From assembly GCF_001886185.1 (NCBI RefSeq), contig NZ_JXLA01000015.1, forward strand, positions 32,847-96,846: a stretch of 64,000 nucleotides of DNA, given 5' to 3'. The notes under the pieces were generated by a model. The model made no database searches. It had not been told where the DNA came from and worked only from the letters and a program-made list of their open reading frames with translations. Source of the DNA: Enterococcus raffinosus (lineage in GTDB: Bacteria > Bacillota > Bacilli > Lactobacillales > Enterococcaceae). Shown piece after piece: positions 1-8,718 of the stretch (position 1 is its first letter; every line of letters begins with the position of its first letter). The position numbers and the translations under genes were made by a program.

Positions 1-2108
1 TCTACTTGTACGACTTTGCTGTCTAATTCCTTATCCTCAGCAGAAAAAGCAACTAAACGAACATTTGAACTTTTTGAAATGACATTTTGACCCACATAGT
101 AAGTGAAGGTACCATTCTTGAATGTGCCGCCTTGTGAGATCAATTTGTCATTGACGTACAATTTCGCCTTCTTCACGTCGCCTGTGTAAGTTCCGGTAAT
201 TTCAACCGCACCGACAGTGAATTTGTTTGGTGTGATGGTTCCTTTTGCTTCTGGTGCAGCAAGGATCGTCACTTTGTTGTTTTGGCTTAGCACATCGCCG
301 TCAACGTCATAGCCGTTGATCAATACACTGTCGCCCGCTTTAATCGCGTTTTGGCCAACCCAGTAGCTGAATTCGCCGTCTTTGAAGGTGCCGCCTAAGG
401 AAAGAACTTTTCCGTTTACGATAACTTTCGCCTTCTTCACATCGCCGGTATACGTTCCGCGGATGTATTCATCGCCGATTGTATAATCGTACGCTGAAAT
501 TGTTCCGCTGTAATTAGACAATACTTTGACTGTTTTTTCATCTAATTTCTTTTTATCCTTGTCATAAGCAACTAGAACGACCTTCGAATTTTTCTTGATC
601 AAGCCGTTGCTTACTTCATACGTGAACTTGCCATCTTTTAATGTACCGCCGCTTGAAACCAAATGATCGTCTACATAGAATTCAAGGTAAGAAACATTTC
701 CTTCATACGTACCAGTAATCATACCTTCTCCAACAGTGTAGTCGCTCGGTGTGATTCCGTGTACGCTAGCTTTTACTTCTACTTCAATGTCTTTTGTCGC
801 AACCCCTTTGTGGCTGTCTTCTACTGAATACGTGATAAAGTATTTACCAACGACATTGGTATTGACGGTATTTGATTTAATAATGATTTTTGAAGTCAAG
901 TCGCCGTCTTCTTCATCGTGAGCGGTAACACCTTCTAATGGATTGAATGGTTCGCCTTTTTCGATGACTTTGTTTTCAGCGTTGATAACGGGTAGTGAAT
1001 TTTCACCAACGGTAACTTCAATTGTTTTTGTAGCTGTCAATCCATGACTGTCCGTAATTTTATAGGTCACAGGGTAAACACCTGGTACATTACTTCTTAC
1101 TTGATTGTCAGTAATCACAACATTTTTAGTAATATCACCGTCTTCTTTGTCGATCGCTGATACACCCTTCATAGCAAATGAACCAGTGAAATCATCACCT
1201 AAAATAATCTTGCGGTTTTCAGCTGTTAGAACAGGTTTTTCTGTTCCATAGGCTGGGTCAAGCTGTCTGTATTCCAAGTAGCCGCTAGATTCTTTTCCGC
1301 CACCGACAGTCCAGTCAATGATGTTGGTGTCTTGCGTCAACGCAGTATCGAAATGATATTTTCCGTCTAACGAGTTTGGTACACGAATTTCTGTATCCGT
1401 CACAAAACCACCAAGGTCAATATTTACCGAACAAAATACATGTGGTAAAAGCCCAACAATTGTCGTAACTTTAGGATTTTGAATAATCAATGAGCAGCTT
1501 TCTGGGTCTACCTTGATATCTGTTGATTTGTAGGTATAGGATTTGATCGGAATACCCAGATTGTAGGCCTTCATTTCACCTGATAAATAATTAATAAAGC
1601 GCGGATCTTCTAATAATGGTTTGAATTCGTTTGGTAATTTGATTTGATAGAAGGTTTTGTCCGCGATTCCCAGATTTGCAAGTTGAGTAATGTTCAAATC
1701 AACCGTCAAAATTCCTTCTGTTTTTTGGTTATTGATCACTAGCTCTTTGTTTGTAGAAGTTTTTAGACCAATCTTTCCCCATGCGATTAATCCAATATCC
1801 ATCGGTTGGATAAGGCTGCCAGAATCTGCCTGTTGTTCACTATCAACAGTCGATTCTTCTGTACCTGCTTCAGATTCTTCTGTTGTCGCAGAAGGCGTTG
1901 TTGCTTCTGGTGTTTCTTGGACTGACTCCTGAGTTTGTTCTGGAGCCGCCTCAGGCAAGCTGTCTGTTGTCAGCTTATCTGTTTGTTCTGGTGCTACCTC
2001 TTCTGTATCTGCTGTTTTTTCTTCAGCTAAAGATACGACAGGCATTAACCCCGTATTCAGTAACATTAAACTGCTTGCACCAATGGTTAATAATTTCTTT
2101 TTCTTCAC
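1..2108 (-). CDS. Secreted Ig-repeat surface protein, C terminus beyond window
   Basis: An open frame of 702 residues runs off the left edge. It starts at a GTG (2106-2108) behind an AAAGGGG ribosome-binding site. Residues 1-28 form a signal peptide with a KKKK start, a hydrophobic core and an A-E cleavage region. A Glu/Thr/Pro-rich linker follows to about residue 95, then a domain of about 200 residues that I do not recognise. Two DUF5011-like bacterial Ig modules begin near residues 298 and 381, each with a 'DGDxTxxxxI' core. At least three repeats of about 86 residues then start near 448, 534 and 621; each contains 'TGTYxGDV' and 'GGTFKxGxFxY'. This fits a modular wall-anchored adhesin; an LPXTG anchor would lie outside the window. 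It follows cpsD in the same direction, so it may be the last cotranscribed gene or a separate unit. Confidence 0.85.
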   Translation of the reverse strand, partial: MKKKKLLTIGASSLMLLNTGLMPVVSLAEEKTADTEEVAPEQTDKLTTDSLPEAAPEQTQESVQETPEATTPSATTEESEAGTEESTVDSEQQADSGSLIQPMDIGLIAWGKIGLKTSTNKELVINNQKTEGILTVDLNITQLANLGIADKTFYQIKLPNEFKPLLEDPRFINYLSGEMKAYNLGIPIKSYTYKSTDIKVDPESCSLIIQNPKVTTIVGLLPHVFCSVNIDLGGFVTDTEIRVPNSLDGKYHFDTALTQDTNIIDWTVGGGKESSGYLEYRQLDPAYGTEKPVLTAENRKIILGDDFTGSFAMKGVSAIDKEDGDITKNVVITDNQVRSNVPGVYPVTYKITDSHGLTATKTIEVTVGENSLPVINAENKVIEKGEPFNPLEGVTAHDEEDGDLTSKIIIKSNTVNTNVVGKYFITYSVEDSHKGVATKDIEVEVKASVHGITPSDYTVGEGMITGTYEGNVSYLEFYVDDHLVSSGGTLKDGKFTYEVSNGLIKKNSKVVLVAYDKDKKKLDEKTVKVLSNYSGTISAYDYTIGDEYIRGTYTGDVKKAKVIVNGKVLSLGGTFKDGEFSYWVGQNAIKAGDSVLINGYDVDGDVLSQNNKVTILAAPEAKGTITPNKFTVGAVEITGTYTGDVKKAKLYVNDKLISQGGTFKNGTFTYYVGQNVISKSSNVRLVAFSAEDKELDSKVVQV

Positions 2109-2173
2109 TATTTTTTCCCCTTTCTTTTCTCCTGATCTTCGTTGAAACGCCGCCTATTCATCCATCACCCCCT

Positions 2174-2857
2174 CTAATACTTGTAGTATTTATAATTTCC
2201 AGCCCCCATGGATTTTGCTCCGTTATAAACAACGCCGATCAGCCGTGCCTTCGATCGTTCGAGTAAGGTTTTACACTTTATCAAATTGTTTCGTTTCGTA
2301 CGATTCTCCCGAACAACTAAGATCACCCCATCGACTTTAGAGGAAAAAATCTGCGCGTCCGTCACTACCAATAACGGTGGTGAATCCACAATAATGGCAT
2401 CGTACTGATCCTCTAACTCGCTAAAAAGCTCATTCAATCGAAGGGAGTTCAGCAGCTCCGATGGGTTGGGCGGAATCGGCCCTGCAGGCAGAAAATCTAA
2501 ATTTTTCACCTGAGTCCGTTGAATTGCTTCGTTCAGTGAACTCCTTCCGTTGTTTAACAAGGTGCTCAAACCCACGGCTTGGCTAGAACGCATATTAAAA
2601 TATTTTCCGGCAGTAGCTCTCCGCAAATCGCCATCAATCAATAAAACCTTCTTGTTGGTCTCTGACATCACAACAGCTAGATTGGCGGCTAAGGTGGTTT
2701 TTCCTTCTTCCTGCTCCGTGGAGGTCACTAAAAGCAGCTTTAAGGGGTCGCCTGCAGAGGCGGCAAATTGAATACTGGTTCGTACATTTCGGTATTGCTC
2801 GGTGATTGGTGAAAATCTATTTTCAATCGAAATTAACCGTGTTTCTCTTACTTTCAT
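2174..2857 (-). CDS. cpsD: CpsD-type BY-kinase (tyrosine autokinase) of polysaccharide synthesis
   Basis: The 227-residue protein is a cytoplasmic bacterial tyrosine kinase. A deviant Walker A (STEQEEGKTT, residues 46-55), Walker A' (VLLIDGDLRR, 71-80) and Walker B (AIIVDSPP, 154-161) are all present. The C terminus carries the Tyr cluster (Tyr222, 224, 225, 227) that such kinases autophosphorylate. In the known CpsBCD system the kinase is activated by the membrane protein CpsC and dephosphorylated by CpsB, controlling polymer length and export. Here cpsC lies 21 bp upstream, and a CpsB phosphatase gene lies about 12 kb away at 14888-15649. The length and motif order are normal for the family. 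Confidence 0.93.
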   Translation of the reverse strand: MKVRETRLISIENRFSPITEQYRNVRTSIQFAASAGDPLKLLLVTSTEQEEGKTTLAANLAVVMSETNKKVLLIDGDLRRATAGKYFNMRSSQAVGLSTLLNNGRSSLNEAIQRTQVKNLDFLPAGPIPPNPSELLNSLRLNELFSELEDQYDAIIVDSPPLLVVTDAQIFSSKVDGVILVVRENRTKRNNLIKCKTLLERSKARLIGVVYNGAKSMGAGNYKYYKY

Positions 2858-2878
2858 GAATACGCCCGCTCCTAAACT

Positions 2879-3652
2879 TTAGACTCGTTTTCTTTGTCTT
2901 CTCGACACACTAAGAGAATCCTCCGACAAATTCTTTTTCAGAAGATCCTTGTCTTTCGCAGACATCTTCATGTCCACATTGGTGGTATGGGGAATGATCC
3001 CTAAAGTATTGGTGCCAAAAATCTCGTAAATCGCCTGCTCTGATTTAATCGTCTGATCAAAGCTCGCCCGCAGCAGAATAAAGAGAAAGCCTGCCAAACC
3101 GCCGACAAAGAAGCTCAGCATCAGGTTCAATTTATGATTGGGAGAGATTGGGTTTCTGCTGGCGGTCGCACCTGAGGTAATCGAGATTTCACCAGGGATC
3201 TGACTTTCTGCCAAAGCCTCCTGAAACACCTGTGAAGTTGTGTTCGCTATATAAGCCGCCAATCTTGGCCGATCACTCACGGCTCGAATGGAAAAAAAAA
3301 GCGAGTCTTGCTGCTGCTCTAAAGTGATGGCCTCTCGCAGATCGCTAACGGAGAGGCTTTGATTCTCTTCACTCTTCAGCTTTTCCTGTACTCGCCCTAA
3401 CACAAGATCGCTCAACACTAATTCCTTATAGGTCTTCACTAACTGCAGGTTAGCGGTAATCTCGTTGGACAAGTTTTCTTCTGTCGACTTGGTCGTAGCA
3501 ATCATCTGGGTCTGGGAGCTGTATTGAGGGGTAATCCAGAAAAAGGAAATATACCCGCCAATCAACAACCCGCCGATACTACAAAAGATAATGATAGGTA
3601 ATTTTTCCTTAATGGTTCGAAACAAAAAGGAAAAATTGAATTTTTCATCCAT
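2879..3652 (-). CDS. cpsC: CpsC/Wzz-type chain-length determinant and kinase activator
   Basis: A 257-residue membrane protein with the Wzz topology: a TM segment near residues 18-38 (IIIFCSIGGLLIGGYISFFW), an extracytoplasmic domain with coiled-coil character, and a second TM near 172-194. Just before the second TM lies the family's proline-containing segment (RNPISPNHKLN). The basic cytoplasmic tail (RRQRKRV end) is where CpsC proteins contact CpsD. It sits between the priming transferase and cpsD, the usual order. A second Wzz-like protein is encoded at 9959-10642, so the locus has two such proteins, of which only this one is next to a kinase gene. Confidence 0.9.
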   Translation of the reverse strand: MDEKFNFSFLFRTIKEKLPIIIFCSIGGLLIGGYISFFWITPQYSSQTQMIATTKSTEENLSNEITANLQLVKTYKELVLSDLVLGRVQEKLKSEENQSLSVSDLREAITLEQQQDSLFFSIRAVSDRPRLAAYIANTTSQVFQEALAESQIPGEISITSGATASRNPISPNHKLNLMLSFFVGGLAGFLFILLRASFDQTIKSEQAIYEIFGTNTLGIIPHTTNVDMKMSAKDKDLLKKNLSEDSLSVSRRQRKRV

Positions 3653-3687
3653 AATGGTCAGTTGCCTCCAATAGTTTATGTACTGGT

Positions 3688-4371
3688 TTAATAAGCACCG
3701 TAGTGAGTAACGATCACCAGTAAGGTTTTAAGCATGATTTGAACATCTAAAAGGAAGCTTCCTCTATTTAAATAGCGCAGATCCAACTGAATCATTTCTT
3801 CAAAATGAAGCTTATTACGACCACTGACCTGCCAAAGCCCTGTACAACCAGGCTTTACTCGCAAACGTAAACAATGGTAAGCGGAATATTGCTCCACCTC
3901 TCGAGGCAGAGCTGGTCGAGGTCCTACGATCGACATTTCTCCTTTTAATACATTTACTAGCTGAGGAAATTCATCGATACTGAACTTTCGCAAAAAGCCA
4001 CCCACTCGAGTGATTCTCGGATCACGCTTCATTTTGAACATTGGTCCTTCAATCTCATTTTTCGCCATTAAATCAGCAAGCTGCTTCTCGGCACCGACAT
4101 ACATCGTTCGAAATTTATAGATAACAAATGGCTTGCCGTTCAATCCGACCCGTGTTTGGGTAAAAAAGATCGGACCTTTAGGATCTTCCAGCTTAATCAA
4201 CAGTGCCGTAAAGGCTAGTGGTATCAAAAGGATCGCTAAACCCACAATACTTACAAAAATATCGATGACCCTTTTTGTTCTCCTGCCAAAAAAGTCAGAA
4301 GTACCGAAATCGTCTTGATTAGATAACACGAATTCTTCAATCGAAGAATTATTTTCATAAATATTATTCAT
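3688..4371 (-). CDS. Undecaprenyl-phosphate sugar-1-phosphate transferase (priming enzyme)
   Basis: The 227-residue protein matches the catalytic half of the WbaP/CpsE family (bacterial sugar transferase domain). It has one N-terminal membrane segment after 'RRTKRVIDI', then the signatures 'GPIFFTQTRVG', 'KFRTM', 'DPRITRVGGFLRK', 'DEFPQL', 'MSIVGPRP' and 'KPGCTGLWQVSGRN'. Such enzymes load the first sugar phosphate onto undecaprenyl phosphate at the inner face of the membrane. The four-TM N-terminal extension of long family members is absent, which makes this the short form. The sugar specificity cannot be read from the sequence. It begins the priming-transferase/cpsC/cpsD group after a 246-bp gap that may hold its own promoter. 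Confidence 0.93.
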   Translation of the reverse strand: MNNIYENNSSIEEFVLSNQDDFGTSDFFGRRTKRVIDIFVSIVGLAILLIPLAFTALLIKLEDPKGPIFFTQTRVGLNGKPFVIYKFRTMYVGAEKQLADLMAKNEIEGPMFKMKRDPRITRVGGFLRKFSIDEFPQLVNVLKGEMSIVGPRPALPREVEQYSAYHCLRLRVKPGCTGLWQVSGRNKLHFEEMIQLDLRYLNRGSFLLDVQIMLKTLLVIVTHYGAY

Positions 4372-4617
4372 CTTTTCACTTCCAAAGGATCGGCATCAAT
4401 TCCGATGTATTTTTCTTTCCTGCAAAAATATTCTTCTTTAGAATAATTACAGCTAACTATTTAATAGTAGAACAGAAGCGAATCATCCAACCGTCAATTA
4501 ATTGTCGCTTTTTTGATTTTTTATCATCAAAAAACACAGTCTATTTTCGGAAAAATGACTTTATTGTGGAATTACCTTTCTTTTTTTGTTTCTTTTTTGA
4601 ATTTTCCGCGGTTTGGG

Positions 4618-5334
4618 TTAGTCAACCTCTGTGACAAGCATTTGATAAAATTCATCTGAAATTTGATACCCTTTGCCCCAGGAAGTATTGATCGGGTCAC
4701 ACTCGACACCGCTTTTGACTACCTTTGATTTGATATTTCGCACACAGGCGGATAAGGCGGACATTCTTGAATTAGTGGCTCCCTCGTCCTCCCAAATTTT
4801 TTCGCACAGCTCTTGGCGTGAAAGGTACTTTCCACTGTAATCATATAGACAGGTCATCAGCAGATTCTCTCGTTTAGACAGCCCAAAATGATAAAGATGG
4901 TATTTCTTTTTTTGTGTATGTTCCCTTTCTTTGCTAAAAGAAGTATCCTTAAACTTCGTTGGATCTTGGTGGTTGATGGTCTGGCACATCTCACGAATTT
5001 CTTCTAGTGAAGCATTCCCTCTGATCCATTGATCAATGGCCGAATCTGTCTGATCCTCTTCATAGCTTTTCGTAAAATCACTCTCGTATTTCCTGACAAT
5101 CGCAGAAACACAGCCACGAAGCTTCGGCATCAGCGCCACGATCTCCTGATAAGCGATCGTTTCACTCAAAATGACCGCATCAAAGCAAGAGAACAGCAGT
5201 CGCTTTTCCTGATCCATCGAGTAGCAATCCTCTAACAGACAAGCACTGCAGAAGACTTCATTATTCAACTGCTGCAGCTTGCTCTGAAAACCTGATTCCG
5301 CCAACAAATTTTTGGTTAAGATTAATATTTTCAT
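4618..5334 (-). CDS. Winged-helix (OmpR-type DNA-binding) regulator with atypical N-terminal domain
   Basis: Residues 150-232 form an OmpR/PhoB-type winged helix ('LSRQELCEKIW', then 'NIKSKV' and 'SWGKGYQI'). The N-terminal 120 residues look receiver-like ('MKILILTKNLL') but lack the expected phospho-acceptor Asp context, so phosphorylation is doubtful. The start overlaps the upstream glycosyltransferase stop by 4 nt (ATGA), so it is translated with the polysaccharide genes. The product at 58130-58816 in the surface-protein locus has the same architecture and clear similarity, including 'SRKELCQSIW' and 'VWGKGYHL'. Both probably belong to one family of local regulators of surface gene clusters. 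The signal and target are unknown. Confidence 0.8.
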   Translation of the reverse strand: MKILILTKNLLAESGFQSKLQQLNNEVFCSACLLEDCYSMDQEKRLLFSCFDAVILSETIAYQEIVALMPKLRGCVSAIVRKYESDFTKSYEEDQTDSAIDQWIRGNASLEEIREMCQTINHQDPTKFKDTSFSKEREHTQKKKYHLYHFGLSKRENLLMTCLYDYSGKYLSRQELCEKIWEDEGATNSRMSALSACVRNIKSKVVKSGVECDPINTSWGKGYQISDEFYQMLVTEVD

Positions 5335-6581
5335 TCGTGCTCTCCTTCTTTCATGCCATTTTGGCCAATGAACTGTCTGATACTTGAAACAAACTCTTCG
5401 TAAAAACGCTGCTGGGAATGCCGCTCTCGTCCACTTATGGCTGCTTTACTCATTTGACGACGTAATGCTTCGTCTTGAATCAATTGCTTTAGGCCTTGCG
5501 CAAATTGCTGAACATACTCTTGATCATAGGGAATCAATACTGCTCCTTTTTCACTGATATATTCTGGAATCCCGCCGATTTTTGTTGCAATCACGGGTAT
5601 CCCCATCGCCTGTGCTTCAACTGCAGAAAGGCAGCAGGTTTCATGGAAGATAGAGGGCACTGCACAGATATCCGCCGCCCTCAAGAAAAACGGGATCTCT
5701 TTTTTATTGATATATCCGGTGAAGCGTACCTCAATCGGCAGCTTCTCAGCTTGCGCCAGAACTTTATTGAAATAGGCATCTTTCTTAGTAGAGCTATAGG
5801 TGGTTCCTCCTAGCACCAAGACCTTTACATGCGAGATATCGTCGAGTCTGCTTAGGGCTTCTAGAAGCAGATGCACCCCTTTTGTTTCGGTAATGCGACC
5901 CGAAAAAACAATGACGCAATCTGAATCCTCCAGACGAAGCTGCGCACGTGCCTCTTGTCTTTCAGCCTGTGATACTGGCTGAAAATCCTCTAGCTGAATA
6001 CCGTTGTTTACCCGATAAAAAGCCGAACGCTCCTTAGGAAAATCTATCTTTTGAGCCTGTTGATTCAGAAAATCACAGACAGAGAACACACCATCCAGCT
6101 CCTGCAAAATCTCTTTTCCGTCCTTTGTCTCAGGATTCAAATAGTCATTATGCAAATACGTGCCTAATTTCCCTGAATAAAAGGAACGCAGCAACGGAAT
6201 ACGTTCTGGACAATTCAGATCCAGCACCCCATCAACCTCTGCCTCCTGTAAATACTCCTTCGTTTTTCTTATTAGTTCAGGATAAGGAATCAAGTTTTTC
6301 CGTTTTCCCGTCAGAAGTGACTGTCCTTTATTCCAGCATTTCTGGATGAACCACCATACGGGACGTTCTCTGATATCCACAGGTATAATTTGAGTCTGTG
6401 TATGGGTTTGGTTGAAGGCTGAAATTGCCGGGTCTGCTGGAGACACGATTCGTAGTTCCAGCTGTTGATGGGTTTCATTTTCTTCTATTAAAGAATCCAG
6501 CAGCGTTTCGATCGCGCCGCCTTTCACAGCCGGAACAGGTAAAGCCCCATAGGTTAGCAGCAAGATCCGTGGTTTCCTCAT
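5331..6581 (-). CDS. Glycosyltransferase family 4
   Basis: A 416-residue GT-B enzyme. The N-terminal half has the acceptor-side glycine/alanine loop ('LPVPAVKGGAIETLL'). The C-terminal half has the sugar-nucleotide domain with 'FSGRITETKGVHLLLEAL', 'FTGYINKKEIPFFLRAADI' and the EX7E-type motif 'SIFHETCCLSAVEAQAMGIPVIATKIGGIPE' region near residues 310-340. It adds one sugar of the repeat unit at the cytoplasmic face of the membrane; the donor and linkage cannot be told. The start follows an AGGAG site and overlaps the stop of the GT26 gene by 4 nt, so it is part of the same tightly coupled operon. Confidence 0.9.
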   Translation of the reverse strand: MRKPRILLLTYGALPVPAVKGGAIETLLDSLIEENETHQQLELRIVSPADPAISAFNQTHTQTQIIPVDIRERPVWWFIQKCWNKGQSLLTGKRKNLIPYPELIRKTKEYLQEAEVDGVLDLNCPERIPLLRSFYSGKLGTYLHNDYLNPETKDGKEILQELDGVFSVCDFLNQQAQKIDFPKERSAFYRVNNGIQLEDFQPVSQAERQEARAQLRLEDSDCVIVFSGRITETKGVHLLLEALSRLDDISHVKVLVLGGTTYSSTKKDAYFNKVLAQAEKLPIEVRFTGYINKKEIPFFLRAADICAVPSIFHETCCLSAVEAQAMGIPVIATKIGGIPEYISEKGAVLIPYDQEYVQQFAQGLKQLIQDEALRRQMSKAAISGRERHSQQRFYEEFVSSIRQFIGQNGMKEGEHE

Positions 6582-7303
6582 TTGACCTTCTCCTGCATCG
6601 TTAAATAAATAAAATAAAGATTTTCAAAGATGTAGCGTTTATAGAGCCGTCGCGGCTCCTTCATGAAGCGGTGCAGCCATTCCAATCCATTTTTCTGCAT
6701 CCAGACAGGTGCTCGAGAAATGGCTCCTGCTAAAACATCGAAGCTCCCTCCCACACCCATGATTAGGTTGGCATTCAGCTCAGTTTTATACTTATTGACA
6801 AATTCTTCCTTATAAGGTGAGGTCATGCCGATAAACAGCATCTGCGGCTGACAGACGGCAATCTTTCTTACGACCTCCTCCTCATCTTTAAAATAGCCGT
6901 GATGAGCGCCCGCAATCTTCAAATTCGGATACTGCTCCCTTAACACCTCTAGCAGTCTATTCAAAATAGCTTCTTTGGTTCCTAAAAAGTACACCGTCAT
7001 TCCTTTTTTCTCTGCCTGCTCCAGAAGTGCCATCATGGTATCAATCCCGGTCACCCGATCAATCTTTTTCTTTTTGATCCAGCGGCAGGCGCGTACCACC
7101 GAATAGCCATCCGCGCTCACCATGTCCGCCTGTTGAATAATCTTTTTTATCTCGGTATTTCGATGGCTGAGGACGACTTTATTCGAGTTGACGCCGACAT
7201 GTTCAATGACTTCATTTCGCTGGATTCGTTGAATGATTTCAGTCACTGTTTCCTCCAAGCTGCCATCATCTATCATCAGATCAAATAACTCTACTTTATT
7301 CAT
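6578..7303 (-). CDS. WecG/TagA/CpsF-family glycosyltransferase (GT26)
   Basis: The 241-residue protein shows GT26 signatures: 'GVNSNKVVLSHRN', 'ADMVSADGYSVVRACRWI', 'RVTGIDTMMALLEQA', 'YFLGTKEAILN', 'FIGMTSPYKEEF' and 'GVGGSFDVLAGAISRAP', ending in the basic 'EPRRLYKRY' tail that holds family members at the membrane. Known members transfer ManNAc or N-acetylmannosaminuronate-type sugars to lipid-linked acceptors (TagA, WecG), so a ManNAc-type residue in the polymer is plausible but inferred. It overlaps both neighbours by 4 nt and starts after an AAAGGGG site. Confidence 0.92.
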   Translation of the reverse strand: MNKVELFDLMIDDGSLEETVTEIIQRIQRNEVIEHVGVNSNKVVLSHRNTEIKKIIQQADMVSADGYSVVRACRWIKKKKIDRVTGIDTMMALLEQAEKKGMTVYFLGTKEAILNRLLEVLREQYPNLKIAGAHHGYFKDEEEVVRKIAVCQPQMLFIGMTSPYKEEFVNKYKTELNANLIMGVGGSFDVLAGAISRAPVWMQKNGLEWLHRFMKEPRRLYKRYIFENLYFIYLTMQEKVK

Positions 7304-8718
7304 TTATGCACCCCTTTCTTGCTTATCCCTCCATGGAACAAATCAATAAAAATAATGAGAACCAATAACAGACCTTGGCTGAAAAACAACCCTCCGCCAG
7401 AAAGTACGCCTGATTGGTTGAGGACAATCTGTCCGATCAATAAAGCAACTTGCAGCCACATTGCTTTTGTGGATAGTCGCTGCTTCATGAAGCGATCGGT
7501 TTGCCGTTTTCGTAAATAGAAAATCAGGAAGAAACCACCGCCCGATGCAAGTGAAGCACCATTAATCCCTATCAACGGAATCAGCAGCAAGCTTGCTAAA
7601 ACATTGACTGCTGCACCTAACAAGGAAGTAGTCAGTATTCCTCTTGTTTTCTTCACAACGATATAGGTCGTCCCGAAGAAACCAGAAATACAGGAAAAGA
7701 AATTACTTACCAATAGCAACGGAATATAGGACTTGGCAAAGTAAAACTCTTTTGATAGCAACAACGATGCTAGTGGATCTAAAAACAGCAGGATCAATCC
7801 GGAGAACAGCAGCAGCAGCGTGCTGTAATGGTTAAACACCTTTTGATAAAAGGCCGCCGCCTCTTTTTTGTGATACTGTTCAACCGCCGACAGCTGCCAC
7901 GCCTGTAAAAAGATCGTTCCGATAACGGACAATAGATTCGGAATCTTACTAGCCGCCGCATACATCCCGTTACTTGCCACACCAAGAAAAAAGGTCATAA
8001 TGAAGCGGCTAGATGTGGTAAGAATCCACCACATCGCGGAATTCGGAATCAACGGCAAACTGTAGGCGATCAACTGTTTCCGCTGCTCAGAATTTACTGT
8101 TTTTCTTCGTGTAAGTAATGCTCGCCAGGAAATATTGACAGCTAGAAAACCGAGTGAGAGTAAATTTGCTAAGACCAGTGACAAGAAATATGCCACGATC
8201 ATGTTCTTCAGACGCTGAAACAGCAGCAGGTTAAACAGCAAGGTTAATAGTGACAGCAAAATCCCGTTGGCCGCGTAGGTCTTCAGTTTCCCGACTGCTT
8301 TGATGTACTGCATCAGAATCAACTGGAAGGATTGAATCGTTAAGAGACAAAAGCTAAGCAGCCCCACACCTGAGGAAAGATCTACCGACAGGCCAAACAA
8401 ACGCAGACCGCCCAATAGCAAAGCTAGACCTCCGAGTCCCATCACATTGGTGCCCAAGGCGGTTCGCAGCCAATCCACCTTTTCCTGTTGGCTCTTACTA
8501 TCCAGCACAAAGCGCAGCACCCCTTCAGAAACACTGAGACTAACAATTGGAAGAGCCAAATTGATGGTATTCAGCAGCAAATCTGCTGTACCGTACTCAC
8601 TTTTAGTCAAATAGTAGGTATAAAAACCGACAAGGAAGAACGTAATCAGCTTGCTGCCGAAGCTGCCGATCGCAAAAATCAACGAATCGTTGAACAATTT
8701 TTTATATTGATTCCTCAT
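7300..8718 (-). CDS. Wzx-type polysaccharide repeat-unit flippase
   Basis: A 472-residue polytopic membrane protein with about 12-14 hydrophobic segments and the MATE/Wzx fold start ('NDSLIFAIGSFGSKLITFFL', 'YYLTKSEYGTADLL'). It belongs to the polysaccharide transporter family that flips undecaprenyl-linked repeat units across the membrane. With the Wzy-like polymerase at 11683-12939 it defines this as a Wzx/Wzy-dependent polysaccharide. It overlaps the GT26 gene and the pyruvyltransferase gene by 4 nt each. Confidence 0.9.
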   Translation of the reverse strand: MRNQYKKLFNDSLIFAIGSFGSKLITFFLVGFYTYYLTKSEYGTADLLLNTINLALPIVSLSVSEGVLRFVLDSKSQQEKVDWLRTALGTNVMGLGGLALLLGGLRLFGLSVDLSSGVGLLSFCLLTIQSFQLILMQYIKAVGKLKTYAANGILLSLLTLLFNLLLFQRLKNMIVAYFLSLVLANLLSLGFLAVNISWRALLTRRKTVNSEQRKQLIAYSLPLIPNSAMWWILTTSSRFIMTFFLGVASNGMYAAASKIPNLLSVIGTIFLQAWQLSAVEQYHKKEAAAFYQKVFNHYSTLLLLFSGLILLFLDPLASLLLSKEFYFAKSYIPLLLVSNFFSCISGFFGTTYIVVKKTRGILTTSLLGAAVNVLASLLLIPLIGINGASLASGGGFFLIFYLRKRQTDRFMKQRLSTKAMWLQVALLIGQIVLNQSGVLSGGGLFFSQGLLLVLIIFIDLFHGGISKKGVHK

